From: Guillardia theta CCMP2712
Lineage: Eukaryota > Cryptophyceae > Pyrenomonadales > Geminigeraceae
Assembly (NCBI RefSeq): GCF_000315625.1
Contig: NW_005434655.1
Location: 109,807-140,121, forward strand
DNA: 30,315 nucleotides
Direction of reading: 5' to 3'
Shown: positions 1 through 10,337 of the stretch, one piece after another
How positions within the stretch are numbered: the stretch's first letter is position 1
Layout: each line of letters begins with the position of its first letter
Position numbers and translations under genes: made by a program
Notes under the pieces: generated by a model
The model's input: only the letters and a program-made list of their open reading frames with translations
The model's database searches: none
Told to the model about the DNA's origin: nothing

Positions 1-2
1 GC

Positions 3-934
3 TCACTGGGCCGGCAGTACGTGGCGGGGATAGGAGCGAAGATGGCCGAGAGTATCGTGGCGCATCGGGAGCAGGAGGGCGCGTTTGCCTCCCGGGCTGA
101 CCTCCTGCAAGTGAAGGGGGTGGGGAAGAAAACCTTCGAACAGGCGGCCGGCTTCTTGCGGGTCTACCGGAGCTCCGAGATGCTCGACAGCACGTCGGTG
201 CATCCGGAGAGCTACCGAGCTGCCAAGGGAGTCATCAAGCACCTCGGGGTGGACCTGGCCGGGGCGACGAAGAGGAAGGGGAAGAAGGCGGAGGAGAAGG
301 AGAAGGAGGGAAGGGAGGAGGGGGAAGAGGTGAACATTCCTGAACTCGACGCCAAGTCGCTCAGTGAGCTGGCGGGCAAGTTCGAGGTCGGAGAGCAGAC
401 GCTGAAAGATATCCTGGAGTTTCTTCGGTTTCCAGGTCAGTCCACTTCCTCAGTAGCCTCAGGGCTGACGAGGAGGAGCAGGGCAGGACCCTCGTATCAA
501 GCTGCTGGGTATTCCTCCTCCCACATTCATCACAGCCTCAGGTGATCCCCAGCTCAAGTTGGGGAGCTGTAACTGGCTACAACAGGCAAGGGGTCGGAGA
601 AGAAGGCTGGTAGCAGGAAGATCAGTGACGTCAAGGTTGGTGAGGAGGTCGAGGTAAGATTTGTATCCCTCCTCCTGGTCCAACAGCGTCAACTAGCATG
701 CGCAGGGGATAGTGAGGAACGTGGTGGCGTTCGGAGCCTTCGTTGACATCGGGGTAGGGAGGGACGGGCTGCTCCATTCCTCCAAGGTTTCGAGAACCTC
801 TCACTGCATGCTCTGCATCTTTGTTGTGCTGGATGTTGACTTGGTCTCGTCTTTATCTCTCGTCGTGATCGTTTGCATCATCGTCTCTGTGATCATCTTC
901 ATCTCATGATCATCATCATCATCATCATCATCAT

Positions 935-1007
<73 letters not shown>

Positions 1008-1011
1008 TCCA

Positions 1012-1057
<46 letters not shown>

Positions 1058-1265
1058 CATCTTTATCTTATGTCTACAATCTTCACCATCATCATCGCCG
1101 TGATCTTGTTTTCGTCTTGTTGTCTATCCCGTCCAACTTCTGATCTCCCTTCAGTTTCCTCGGGGCATGGTCCTTCACGTCGGGCAAGTCATTCGTGTGG
1201 CCATCGACTCGATCGACGAGCATCATAAGAGCGGAAACCCGCGGCTGACTCTCAAACTCGTGTAG
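3..1265 (+). CDS. Tex/SRBD1-like S1 RNA-binding protein, 3' end (5' partial)
   Basis: C-terminal part of a Tex-family (SRBD1-like) nucleic-acid-binding protein. The first exon enters the window in frame 3 and shows the helix-hairpin-helix region: YVAGIGAKMAESIV, then GVGKKTFEQAAGFLR and the LDSTSVHPE block typical of Tex. A Lys/Glu-rich insert (about residues 85-110) follows. Spliced exons 3-435, 586-653, 706-786 and 1155-1265 join in frame, through introns of 150, 52 and 368 nt, all GT-AG. The last three exons build an S1 domain (GIVRNVVAFGAFVDIGV, then GLLHSSK, then VGQVIRVAID), ending at TAG 1263-1265. Known bacterial Tex binds RNA and ssDNA through S1 and acts in transcription. Eukaryotic relatives are less studied, and the cell location here cannot be judged because the N-terminus lies outside. 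The third intron carries two microsatellites. Splice sites are inferred from frame and family fit. Confidence 0.85.
903..1056. repeat. (CAT)n and (GTGGTC)n microsatellites inside an intron
   Basis: Long run of CAT/ATC triplets (about 903-1010) followed by a run of GTGGTC hexamers (about 1011-1056). Both lie wholly within the third intron (787-1154) of the Tex-like gene, which makes that intron much longer than its neighbours. Reading frames through it encode only poly-Ile or poly-Val and are not genes. Confidence 0.9.
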
Positions 1266-1513
1266 CTCCAGCTCCTCCTCCTCCCCCTCCTCTACTGCTG
1301 CTACCCAAGGATCTCCGATCTCTTCTCTGCTTTGATCTCCTTTGCAGTGAAATTTTCTCGCTATCCTTTTCCCCTCAATACGTACATCCAATGCCATTAC
1401 ATCTCCCGCTCTTCATCTCTCCTCTCTCCTCCTTCCCCTCTCCCCCCTCCTCCCATTTCCCTCCTCCCTCCTAACCATGTTCTTGCCGAAATTTATTCAA
1501 GCATCAGCGCTAT

Positions 1514-1741
1514 CTACTGGCAGTAGCCGGAGCATTCCACCGTGACTCCCTTGTAAGCTGGGGTAGGGAGGTAACTATCAGGGTAGGCAGGAGCGAGAGT
1601 GTAGTCCACGAAGCCCGAGGAGACCTGCACAGCACAGAGAGCATGAGCAACGTCACACCGCCCTGAGGACCTCACCTGCTCCCACGAGTCGAGCTGTTGA
1701 GTGGTCCTGCTGGTCTCGAACAACTGAGAGAAGAGCGCGAA
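1514..1741 (-). CDS. Last two exons of an unidentified minus-strand gene
   Basis: Two exons separated by a well-formed 51-nt intron (1625-1675, GTGAGG to TGTGCAG). Exon 1676-1741 is preceded by a TTGCAG acceptor and reads FALFSQLFETSRTTQQ and onward. Exon 1514-1624 reads VSSGFVDYTLAPAYP and onward, ending in ECSGYCQ and a TAG stop. Both are phase 0. The intron size and sites match the other genes of the window, which supports real coding. I could not connect the exons to a convincing upstream part: a short stretch ending near 1812 (MVELQD) is one option. The protein family is not recognised. It may be the tail of a live gene or a relic. Its end faces the end of the Tex-like gene. Confidence 0.4.
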   Translation of the reverse strand, partial: FALFSQLFETSRTTQQLDSWEQVRSSGRCDVAHALCAVQVSSGFVDYTLAPAYPDSYLPTPAYKGVTVECSGYCQ

Positions 1742-3147
1742 CTGCAAGCAACAGTCAGCCGCACAGGAGGAGCGTCAGTCATGTTCACAGAGCATCACTG
1801 TCAAGTTCACATCTTGCAACTCTACCATCGCATTCGACTTGTGGGAATTCGTTCCAAGCAAATATGCCTAAGCCTTGATACAAACATAAACGGGACTTGC
1901 TCAGTACCCACTACAGCTTCTGCCGTGAGACATTTCACAGAGGCGACCCGTAACTCCTCGGCATACAAAGACTCTACCCCTTTATGGATGAAACCTTCCT
2001 CTTGAATAGAAACCATGGAATATCACTTCAAGAATCATATTCCCATCCTGCATACTATTGGCCATTGGTTGACCGCGAACAGATCTCTCCAGGGCACACA
2101 CGAGAGCAACAATATTTGATAGCTGTTTGACTTCTATACAAGATCTGGATTCTGGCTCTATATTCTGTCAAACCTTCCAACCATCCCACCAGCTTCCCAT
2201 AGAAATCTATCATCCCCTTCTCATGCTCTTAATCGCACATTCCAACACATACTCCCTTTCCTCATCTGTCTTTAAATCCTCTTCTCATCTCTATCTTTCT
2301 CCTCCTCCTCCTCGTCGTCGTCGTCCTTCTCCTCCTCCTCCTCCTCCTCCTCCTCTTCTGCCTCGTTCAATGTTCCTCCACAATGGCTTACCATTACGAG
2401 CAGCGTTCTATTTCCGTGCCACCCCCTACCCCCTCTATATCTTGGAACTGACACCGGTGTATGGGGAAGGTATGACTTACTACCCCCTCTTTTTCTACAT
2501 ATCACCCCTACCCCCTCAACGAAGAGTCCAAATCTTGACTGAACTTCCTCGTACACCAGTGCATTTCATGGTTCACTTGCCGTTGGAAGGTCGGTTACGT
2601 TGGTTACTGCTTGTAACGATTGACTCAGTGTCAGACTCGGACCGGGACCGGAGTCCGGCCCGGGTTACCGTACGGACTTCCGGACCTGCTCTTCCGAGCT
2701 CTACTCAAATCAGTCACACGCAAGACTCGGGGTGCCGCGGCGATGATTGGAACGTAGGGGACTTTGAACTTCCGCAACCACAGAGGAAGATCGGATCCGA
2801 GGGCACTGATCGTAATGCCATATGCCGCAGTGCTCAGCGGCGGCGAGTGACTCAAGTTTGAAAGCCAACGTCAAAGCCTGGGGGCCCCCGCCGGACGCCC
2901 TCCCGAGTCCCCGGGACCCGCCGGCTGCGAGGCTGACGGACCCGAGCCGATCCGATCATGAAACGGCCGCAACAAACCTTTCAGGCTCCGAGGCTCGGCG
3001 CTCAGTAAAGTAGAGTCTCGGTTTGAGCTCAGTTCCGAAGTTCATGCGAAATTTCGATCATGCCATTCCAAGAACGTACTCCTCACTGACTTATCATAAG
3101 TTTTATTTGATCATTCAGTGATAAGAGTTTCAAGCCTTTCACACACT
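1742..3147. other. Intergenic stretch without a supported gene
   Basis: Holds a CTC/CTT-rich simple repeat (about 2290-2360, reading as poly-Glu on one strand and poly-Pro on the other) and a GC-rich segment (about 2630-2960) with several CCGGCCCGG/GACTCGG-type words. Open frames here look like low-complexity products. Upstream exons of the gene at 1514-1741 could be hidden in 1750-2020, but I cannot define them. Confidence 0.6.
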
Positions 3148-6100
3148 CTACGGTTCTGTCTGGACAATCCCACGCTTTTTCCTCCACTCCTCCTCAAAAA
3201 ACGACGCGGGGTCCTTGTGCCTCCTCGTCGCCAACTTCTCCAGTATATCCATCATACCAGCAGCCGGAAAGCTTTGCTCGACTGGTGTCCCAAACCCAGG
3301 AGTGAAGACCGGTATCCCCAGCTGCATGCACTGCATATAGGCAGCCTCCTTCTCTAGAGCCACGACCACAACAAGGTTCGACTTCTTGTTCTGCAGAGAC
3401 TTGGCGCAAACGACAATCTGGTCCATCTTGTTGTTATCGAGGCCTTGCATCGCACGAGCATCGTCCCTGGACTCGAGCATGAACATGGGGTTGTGGATCT
3501 GGCAGGCGATGTAACGCTCAATCTTGTTCATGCCTTTCGAGAGCTTCGACGTCCCCGTGATCTTGTCGAAAACAGGTTTGGGGACGTAGATCTTGACCTT
3601 GCAGCCCATCGCTCTATCGCAAAGCTCTTCGAACTTTCCCCCAATCTCGTCAAGCATCTTGTAAGTCACTAACATGACCACTGACCGGACTCGCATCCTG
3701 AGACTGCGCTCACTTGCTAGAGCCTCCTCCTCCTCCACAATTCTGCTCTTCGATCTCACTATCCTGAAGTCGTACCAGTTGTCTGTCTCTGAAAGGATGG
3801 CATAGCAGTAGAAATTCTTCTCCTCGTTGATCTGCATCGGCTGCGACATGCCCGAGCCCCACACGACGGCGTTGAGAGGCTGAGGAAACAACCGCTCCGA
3901 GATCACGGCCAGGCACAGTAAGTCTCCCGGCCAATCCTCCCTCTCCGCATTGTTGAGGTAGGACTTCCAGTCCCTCTTCCAGTCTGTGCCGGGGGGGATG
4001 ACGTGGCTGTATCGCTCGGCGAAAGTCGCTCGGTCTTGAGCTGTCTCGTTGCATCGCTTCAGCTGCAAGCAGAAGGCGATTCTCAGCTGCGCCATCATCT
4101 CCTTCAGGTTCTGCTCCGCATCCCACCTGTTGAGTGCGATGGCCTTAAACAGGCACATCCTCTCGTTGGCTCCTGGCTTGACTTCCTCCGTGCTCGGCCA
4201 GATCTTGAGCCTCATCTTGTCAAGCGTGTGAAGCAGCGACTCCACCTGACTCGGGTCGATGTTGAGAGGAAGGCTGACCTCGCTTGTTTTCCACTCGTCT
4301 CGCTTCATGTGTCTCATGTTGTGAGGCTTCAAGCTCGGTCCCAGCAGCAGATCCCCGTGCTCGCGCTGCAAGCTGTCAAGCTCCCTGTGCAGCCTCTTCC
4401 TCGTGATCGACTCTGCCACCTCCTTGTTCACCACCTCGACGTAGAGGTCAGTGCTCTGCTGAGGGATGCATTTCTTGATCCGAGACAAGATGGCTGCCAC
4501 GTCATCAACACCGCTTTTGCCCTCGAAGGGTCGGGTCTTCTCTGACTCCTCCAGCACGTAGTCGGCGAAGTCGTAACAAGCGATGACAAGGGAAAACTTC
4601 GGATTGAGGCTCTTGTTGATCGTCGTCAACCGGTTGGCAAAGATCTTGTACGCGAACTCTGCTTTCCTCCAGAGCAAGCTCTTGCAGGCGTCAACAAAAT
4701 CAGTGCACAGCGTCGAAGCCCCTTCTTGAAGCTTTCTCTTGTAGGCGTCAATTTTCAATCGGTTAGCGTCTTTCTCATGGCGCTTGAGATAAGCCTTGAT
4801 TGCCTGAAGCTGAGCTTCTCTCAAGATTCTGGTCTCGAAGTTGCTCTGGCTGAGATGAAGGGCAGACTTTCCTGTAAGGAAGAAGCTATCCTTTGCCGTT
4901 TCAAACTGATTCTCTTGAAGCCTCGTGTTGATGTACTTGTTTAGCAGAAGCTCATAGTTCGTCGACTTCTTGTTTCCGGGAAGAAATCTCCTAGCATGAA
5001 CTCCTTCATGATCTCAACAGCCTTTGACATTAACTCCGATAGGAACTGCCTTAGCACATCCTCAAGCTCATCATACTTCAACTTGTCAGCCCACCAACGC
5101 GACACCGCGACATAGAAGGAGCATTCGTCACCCCTGCCCACCCACTTGCTCGACATCCATGCCTTGTTTTCTTTGGTGATTTGAGTTTCTTGAATCAAGC
5201 CTTGTAACCACTCAACGAAGGCTTGCTGCACCGTCTCGTTCCCATCGAGCTCAACAAACTTCTTCACGCACTTTTCAAGTTTCTCGTGACACAAATCAAG
5301 ATAAGTATCCAGCGCGTCATAGGGAGCCTCCATCTTCGCTTTCACTCTGGTCTCCGTTTTCCTGTTGATCTTGAACATGCTCCTAAACTCCTCAGCTGCC
5401 TCAATCATGGACTCGGTGGCTTTCAGCGGTTTCATCTGCTCCCGAGTCAGCTCTCCTTCCTGCGTGATCCGCTCGATGAATGTTTCAATGTCTCGATAGA
5501 ACTCGGGGGCAACGTTCGAAAGAACCTGAGCAGGCAATCTCCGAAACACTCCCAACATTGTGTAGCAGTCGATGGTCGAGAGGATACGAGGGAGATCTTG
5601 AGCATGCTCCTCCCGCCATGCCTTGTCAAACTCAATGGCAGTGTACAAGGACGGATAGATGACCGAATAGATGATGGAGGCATTGATCTCTTTCGCCCGG
5701 CTGATGGCCTCGTTATGATCCATTCCTTCCTCCATACAGCACTCAAACAATGTCTCGTACATGTACTTGGAGCTTTTCTTAATCATATCATCATGCATCT
5801 GTTGAATGTTTTGCCCATTCCCCTTGATGATGTTGTAGTAATGGTCAATCATATCGCTGCTGTTTTCAATGCACAAGAAAACAACCATTTGGTGACTTTG
5901 TCCGTGCTTGATCATGTTTCTAATGAAGTCGGTGCTCTTGAGAAACTCGATGCTACTACAGCTCGAGTCCAGCGACCTCTTCTCCAGTATCACGATCACG
6001 TCATGCTGCTCCACCCGCGGCAGCTCTTGTAGCTGCCACCATGAAGGGGTTCACCTCATTGGTTCCTGCAGTGGGTCATCAACGTCAGAGAGCGAAACCA

Positions 6101-7212
6101 ACATCTAGTCAATCACCTGGGCAATCTGTGATCTGATCTACCTGCTGTAGAATCGTACTCGGCACACCAATCTTCTCCGACTTTACGCCTGTCTTGAAGA
6201 TTTCTTGTTCAAGAAGCTTGTCTAGCTTGTCTCGGATGAACTGTCGGTCGTTGTGGAGATCCTTTCCATTTCCTTTGAAGCGGTAGCGATTTCCAGCAAC
6301 CTTCTCAAGCCCGGGCTTGATCCGGATATCGTCGGTGCTCGTGACGTTATCGGGAATCTTTTCATCGACGGTCTTGAACTCGTCTGCCACTACAGCATCG
6401 TAGCGAGACCGCATCTCTCGAAATTTCTTCTTGTACGAGTTTCCTCCTCGCTGACATGAGATCCACGGGCCTGCATCTTCCAGAAGCTCTTCCTTGCTGA
6501 GATACTCCACCTCCATGTAGTAACGCCTCGAGTACACCAGATTGATTGCACATGGTGTTAGACTGGAGCCCAAGTTCTTGCTTGGAAGCAAGTGCGACGG
6601 CAGCTGATTGCCAAAAGTTTCCTGATTCTTTTCCTGCTTCCTGAAAAGCGGAGTACATCGGGTGTACTTTTCAATGACGAGGTCTATATCGTTTAAGGGG
6701 CTCGACGTGTTGCTGTAAGTCTTCACCCGTCTTTCATTCTTGTCATCATCCTCAGCCGTTTCTTTCTTTGCGCCCGAGCTTTCCTCGTTTCCCTGCTGAT
6801 ATTCCGCAGACAGGCAGGAGGTCAACATAAGCCACATGTTGATCAAGTAGCTCTTTCCATTCCCATTCGCTCCGAACAAGCATACCTTCTTCTTCCTCAT
6901 GACCTGCTCTACCTCTTGGCATCTGTTGCGAAGTTGTGCAAACTCCTGCATGCGTTTCTGCGGAACCAGCGTGGTGACATCATGTAGAAGGTTTCTAAGG
7001 TCCTCGATTCTTTCGCCGTATGGGGTGTCCTCTTCGAGCTCCTCTTCGCTCTCAGTGTCTTCGCTCTCATCTGCAGAAGCTGCTAACTTGCCCTCCGGCG
7101 AGACGGGTGCTGCCGGGTCATCCGTTCTTCGCCTCTTGCTCTGCTGGACTGGAGAAGAGCCCAGCATGTCGTCGTTTTCCATGTCGTCATCAGAGGTTGC
7201 CCTTTTCTGCAT
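3148..7212 (-). CDS. Large P-loop GTPase-like protein (dynamin-like/SLIP-GC-type)
   Basis: About 1,300 residues, starting at ATG 7212 (MQKRATSDDD). The acidic N-terminus contains a basic KRRR cluster near residue 26, suggesting nuclear import. A P-loop GANGNGKS follows at about 114-121, and a G3-like DCPG near 6120. The remainder is helical with no recognised catalytic domain. Architecture and acidic/NLS start recall nuclear dynamin-like GTPases (SLIP-GC type); the assignment is tentative. The reading frame is unbroken from 7212 to 6117, from 6032 to 4967 and from 4913 to 3148. The second join fits a 53-nt intron (4914-4966, donor GTCGAC). The first join is ambiguous. A 109-nt intron (6033-6141, CAG|GTAGAT) keeps the frame but removes DCPG. 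A 51-nt intron (6066-6116) keeps DCPG and yields DCPGTNEVNPF, but then needs a 1-nt shift or an implausible 22-nt intron (6033-6054). The gene may therefore be damaged or alternatively spliced. Confidence 0.7.
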
Positions 7213-8300
7213 CGGCGCTTCCTCTGTGCTCGGAACCCTGCAGAAATTTCGACTCCCCAACCTCAGTTCTCAGCACTTGATTTAATATTTTAGTTGTTCT
7301 TTGAAATGTCATAGTCATCATTCGCGATTGTTCGGTGGCAGCGACAAAATTTGGAAGGGGAAGGTTTGAAACGGTAGTAACGCATACAGAATCTGCCAGG
7401 CTGCACTCAGTGGTCACCGGGTATGGTAGGGTGGGTGGTAACTTTCAGTTGCTGGCTTCGAACAGACCGCGCGGCGAGCAGTACTACTAGTAAAGTTTTA
7501 GTTAACCAAACATGCTCATAGTACTGTGACTGATTCTACCGTCTCCTGATTGTCCTCGTACTGATTTTTAACTTAACTTTGAGTAAACTTTGAAGGGTTC
7601 GAACTAAACTGAACGAACCTAAAACCGTTTACTGAACCGCCGGCCCGGGGTGACTGCCGGCCGGCGGCCGCGCGGCTGATCTGACGGGCGGCATCATACA
7701 ACTGACGTGCAGCCTCTTTACTCAAAGTGCAGCCGCTATGATCCGACCGCCGTGACAGCAACTTGCTTTAGGGGCCCAGTCTCAATTCTCTTGCCGGTTT
7801 CACTCAATTGAACATTCGGCGGTCAGTGGAACTTCAGCTTCAAAACTGGCCCGGGAACCAAAGATCGATAGTTGAAGGAGGAGTTTCAGAGTCCGGGGGA
7901 ATCGGCGGGCAGACTATCATCGGAGTCCGTGGGCATGAGAAAGGCTCATGATCGGATGATGTGCTGCAGTGCTGGAAGGTTCTCAGAAGCTTTTTGTGTG
8001 TTTCTTGCCTTCCATCCGTTTCTCCTCCCTGTTTCCTTGCGTTTATTGTGATGTCCCCTTCATCAGCTGGCCCTGCCAAGGGTCACCGGGTCGCAGAGGC
8101 ACGTAATCTTTAACATCAGCTCGGCCAAACTCTAAGTAACCGTGAACGTTTGTGATACCAGATGGCAATTAGGCTACGGGACCATTCGGTCCAACTGTCA
8201 GACTGCCAGTGAGGGCTACTCTGACTCAAAGGATGGACTCTAACTTGACCTATCAGCATTGTTCCATCTGTCCCGTGCCTTGCAAACTCGGTGGTCAGAG
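7213..8300. other. Intergenic region with dispersed repeat pieces
   Basis: No supported gene. It contains one copy of a 36-bp exact repeat (7552-7587, second copy 9505-9540), whose 12-nt end ACTTTGAGTAAA also occurs inverted at 7717-7728. Between them is a GC-rich segment with CCGGCCCGG (7641-7690). The 5' flank of the GTPase-like gene (7213-7450) should hold its promoter, but I see no clear TATA box. Confidence 0.6.
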
Positions 8301-9177
8301 TCAAGTGATAGGCTTGGCTTTGATGCTTGTGCTCCACTGCACAACAGTCTCGTCTTCCTCCTGCTCATTCAAACTTGTCTCCTTCGAGATCGGCTGTCTC
8401 ATGTACCATTCCAGCCACTCGGAATCGAGCTCGGGACGTGACAGGATCGACGTCCTTGCACCTGTGGAGTTGTCTTGATCCTCCGAAGCAGCCACTGCGG
8501 TCACCTGAGTCTGAAGGTTCGCGTGTCCTGAGCATGCAGAGGGAGAGCTGCTCGTGGATGAACTGATCGATAACAATGCCTGGCTTGTTTGGATCCTTGT
8601 GTGACATGACGGCGGAGAGGCAAGTGTGTACGCTGCTGATGGTTGACAAGTTGTGGGCTCAGGAGCCGACTGCTGTTCTGAAGTTGGGTGGACTTGAAAG
8701 CTGCTACCATCATCAACCCTCATACCCTCCTCATGAACCTCGGTTAAACTGGTGGAGGGCAGTTGTTGTCCACTCTCGATTCGAGGACGGACGCGGTGGT
8801 AGGGCCATTTCTCCACTCCCAAGGCCTTGCAGGCGTTCTTCATGGCGGTCAAAGAGATTCCCTGCAAGACGGCATCAGATGCCAGGAGCTGCCGATAGAA
8901 ACAGCAGCGTGACGCACCAGAGTCTCTGCGGCGTCTGCCTGACGTAAATGAAAGAGATTCTGAATGATGGAGAGATCGAGGCAGATTGTGCTTGCCAAGG
9001 GCCGGGAGCCATCCGATGGACGATGGCGGGTGTGTACAAGGTAGAAGGATTGAGTTGGTGGCGACGGGGGGCTGAATGGAGGAGCGAGTCAGACAACAAC
9101 AAACGAAGAGGCCTTGCTTGCAAGGTCGAAAGGTACCGAGATCGATGCTGCTCAAGGTCGTTGGGGGGTGTAGCCAT
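8301..9177 (-). CDS. RWP-RK domain putative transcription factor
   Basis: Three exons, 9137-9177, 8918-9071 and 8301-8861, with introns of 65 and 56 nt, give a 251-residue protein starting MATPPNDLEQ. The RWP-RK domain lies at about residues 43-90. Exon 2 supplies the first helix (LDLSIIQNLFHL) and DAAETL. Exon 3 supplies GISLTAMKNACKALGVEKWPYHR, in which KWPYHR stands for the RWPYRK signature. The known family binds DNA and controls nitrogen responses or gamete/germline programmes in plants and algae. The C-terminal two thirds is Ser/Thr/Gln-rich and looks disordered, as in activation regions. No PB1 or GAF-like region is visible, so it resembles the short RKD type more than the NLP type. 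The junctions were chosen because all three exons stay in frame and the domain becomes complete only when spliced. An additional intron near the C-terminus cannot be excluded. Confidence 0.85.
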
Positions 9178-10337
9178 GGGTCAAGTAGCTCGTCACTACT
9201 GAGTTTCTTGGAGCTAGAGTCTGACACCTTGAGCTCAGGCAGTCAGATCAGCTTCCAAGAAGCGGCAAGGAGACGGCGAGATGGCATTCTCGTGATGGAG
9301 ATAGAAAGGTCCCCTCCAAGGGATCTAAGTGAGGAGGGGTGGAATGGGACGAGTTTTAGGGAGTCTCAGCAAGGAGGGGTCCTTCATCCGCTCAACACGA
9401 CCCTACTCGTTAAACCCTTTGCCTAGGACCGGGTTCAAAGGGTCTATAATTATAAGTACTAGGGCCAATAGGGCAACGGATTTACTCAAAGTCAGCAGTG
9501 TGAGGTCCTCGTACTGATTTTTAACTTAACTTTGAGTAAAGACTAAACAGTCGGAGGTCGTCCGGTGATCATCGTCGGCTTCAAGCTCCGAAGAGACCAC
9601 ACTCCGAGGCTCAGTGACTCAGTTACTTGGCCCGGGGCCCGACTCGGACTCGGATGGGCCTGGCGCCCGGTCGCGGCGCTCGGAGACTCGGAGACTCCGC
9701 TCGGATAGATCCCAGTCCGACGGTCGTTATAGACCGTTACAATTTGTTTGACTAACAGTGAAAGGGCAGGGCAAGATGGAGCCGGAAGTGCGGGAGTCGC
9801 ACTGGGGTGGGGGGCGAGACTGTGTGACAACTTGAGCGGGAGGAGAGGAGAAAGAACCAGTGACCGTATCGGACAGTGAGAAGACTCAGAGGAAGGGAGA
9901 AGAGGGAGCCTGGAGGTAGAGGGGGGAGGCGGATACTGAGAGTCGGGGTCGAGGGAGCCCGGCCAGGAGGCAAGCCGGAGGAAGGGAGGCGAGGGCTGAG
10001 GAAGGTGAAGGATTCTTTTTTTTTGTAGCGAACGGAGAAAGACGGTAACAACGATGATGTGAACAGGGAGAAAGTCTTTACTAGTTACATTGGATGTTTC
10101 AGAGACTTGTATAGGAGAGGGGAGCCGGCCCGGCGGGGAGAAGAACAAGAGGAGCTTGAAGGGGGAATAAGAAGAGGAGAGGAGAGAAGGAACTCGGAAG
10201 CAGAGGGTTAAGAAGAGAACAAGCAGCCGGGACAAGCAGGACAAGGACATCAGCAACACTGCTTGCCAGTGAATTAGCACCTGTGCATGACTGCTTGATT
10301 GAACAATTTAGCTCCCCTGCTCAAATGTGTCGCAGGA
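9178..10337. other. Divergent intergenic region between RWP-RK and PDZ genes
   Basis: No supported gene. It should carry both promoters, since the flanking genes point away from each other. An AT-rich TATAATTATAAG stretch lies near 9447. The second copy of the 36-bp repeat (9505-9540) has an inverted 12-nt partner at 9481-9492. A GC-rich segment (about 9620-9710) and a purine-rich strand segment (about 9770-10230) follow. The long minus-strand frame through 9543-10280 is Ser/Leu/Pro low complexity and is not credible as a gene. Confidence 0.6.

Noticed and set aside
873-1103. Open frame of poly-Ile/poly-Val
   Set aside because: Created by CAT and GTGGTC microsatellites inside an intron.
2127-2861. 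Plus-strand frame of 244 codons
   Set aside because: Runs through a CTC-repeat and a GC-rich segment, with no domain, no neighbouring splice signals and implausible composition.
8875-9177. Unspliced 100-codon frame at the RWP-RK start
   Set aside because: Shares only the first exon's ATG. Reading through the introns destroys the RWP-RK domain that splicing restores.
9543-10280. Minus-strand frame of 245 codons
   Set aside because: Ser/Leu/Pro/Arg low complexity from a purine-skewed strand; lies in a divergent promoter region.
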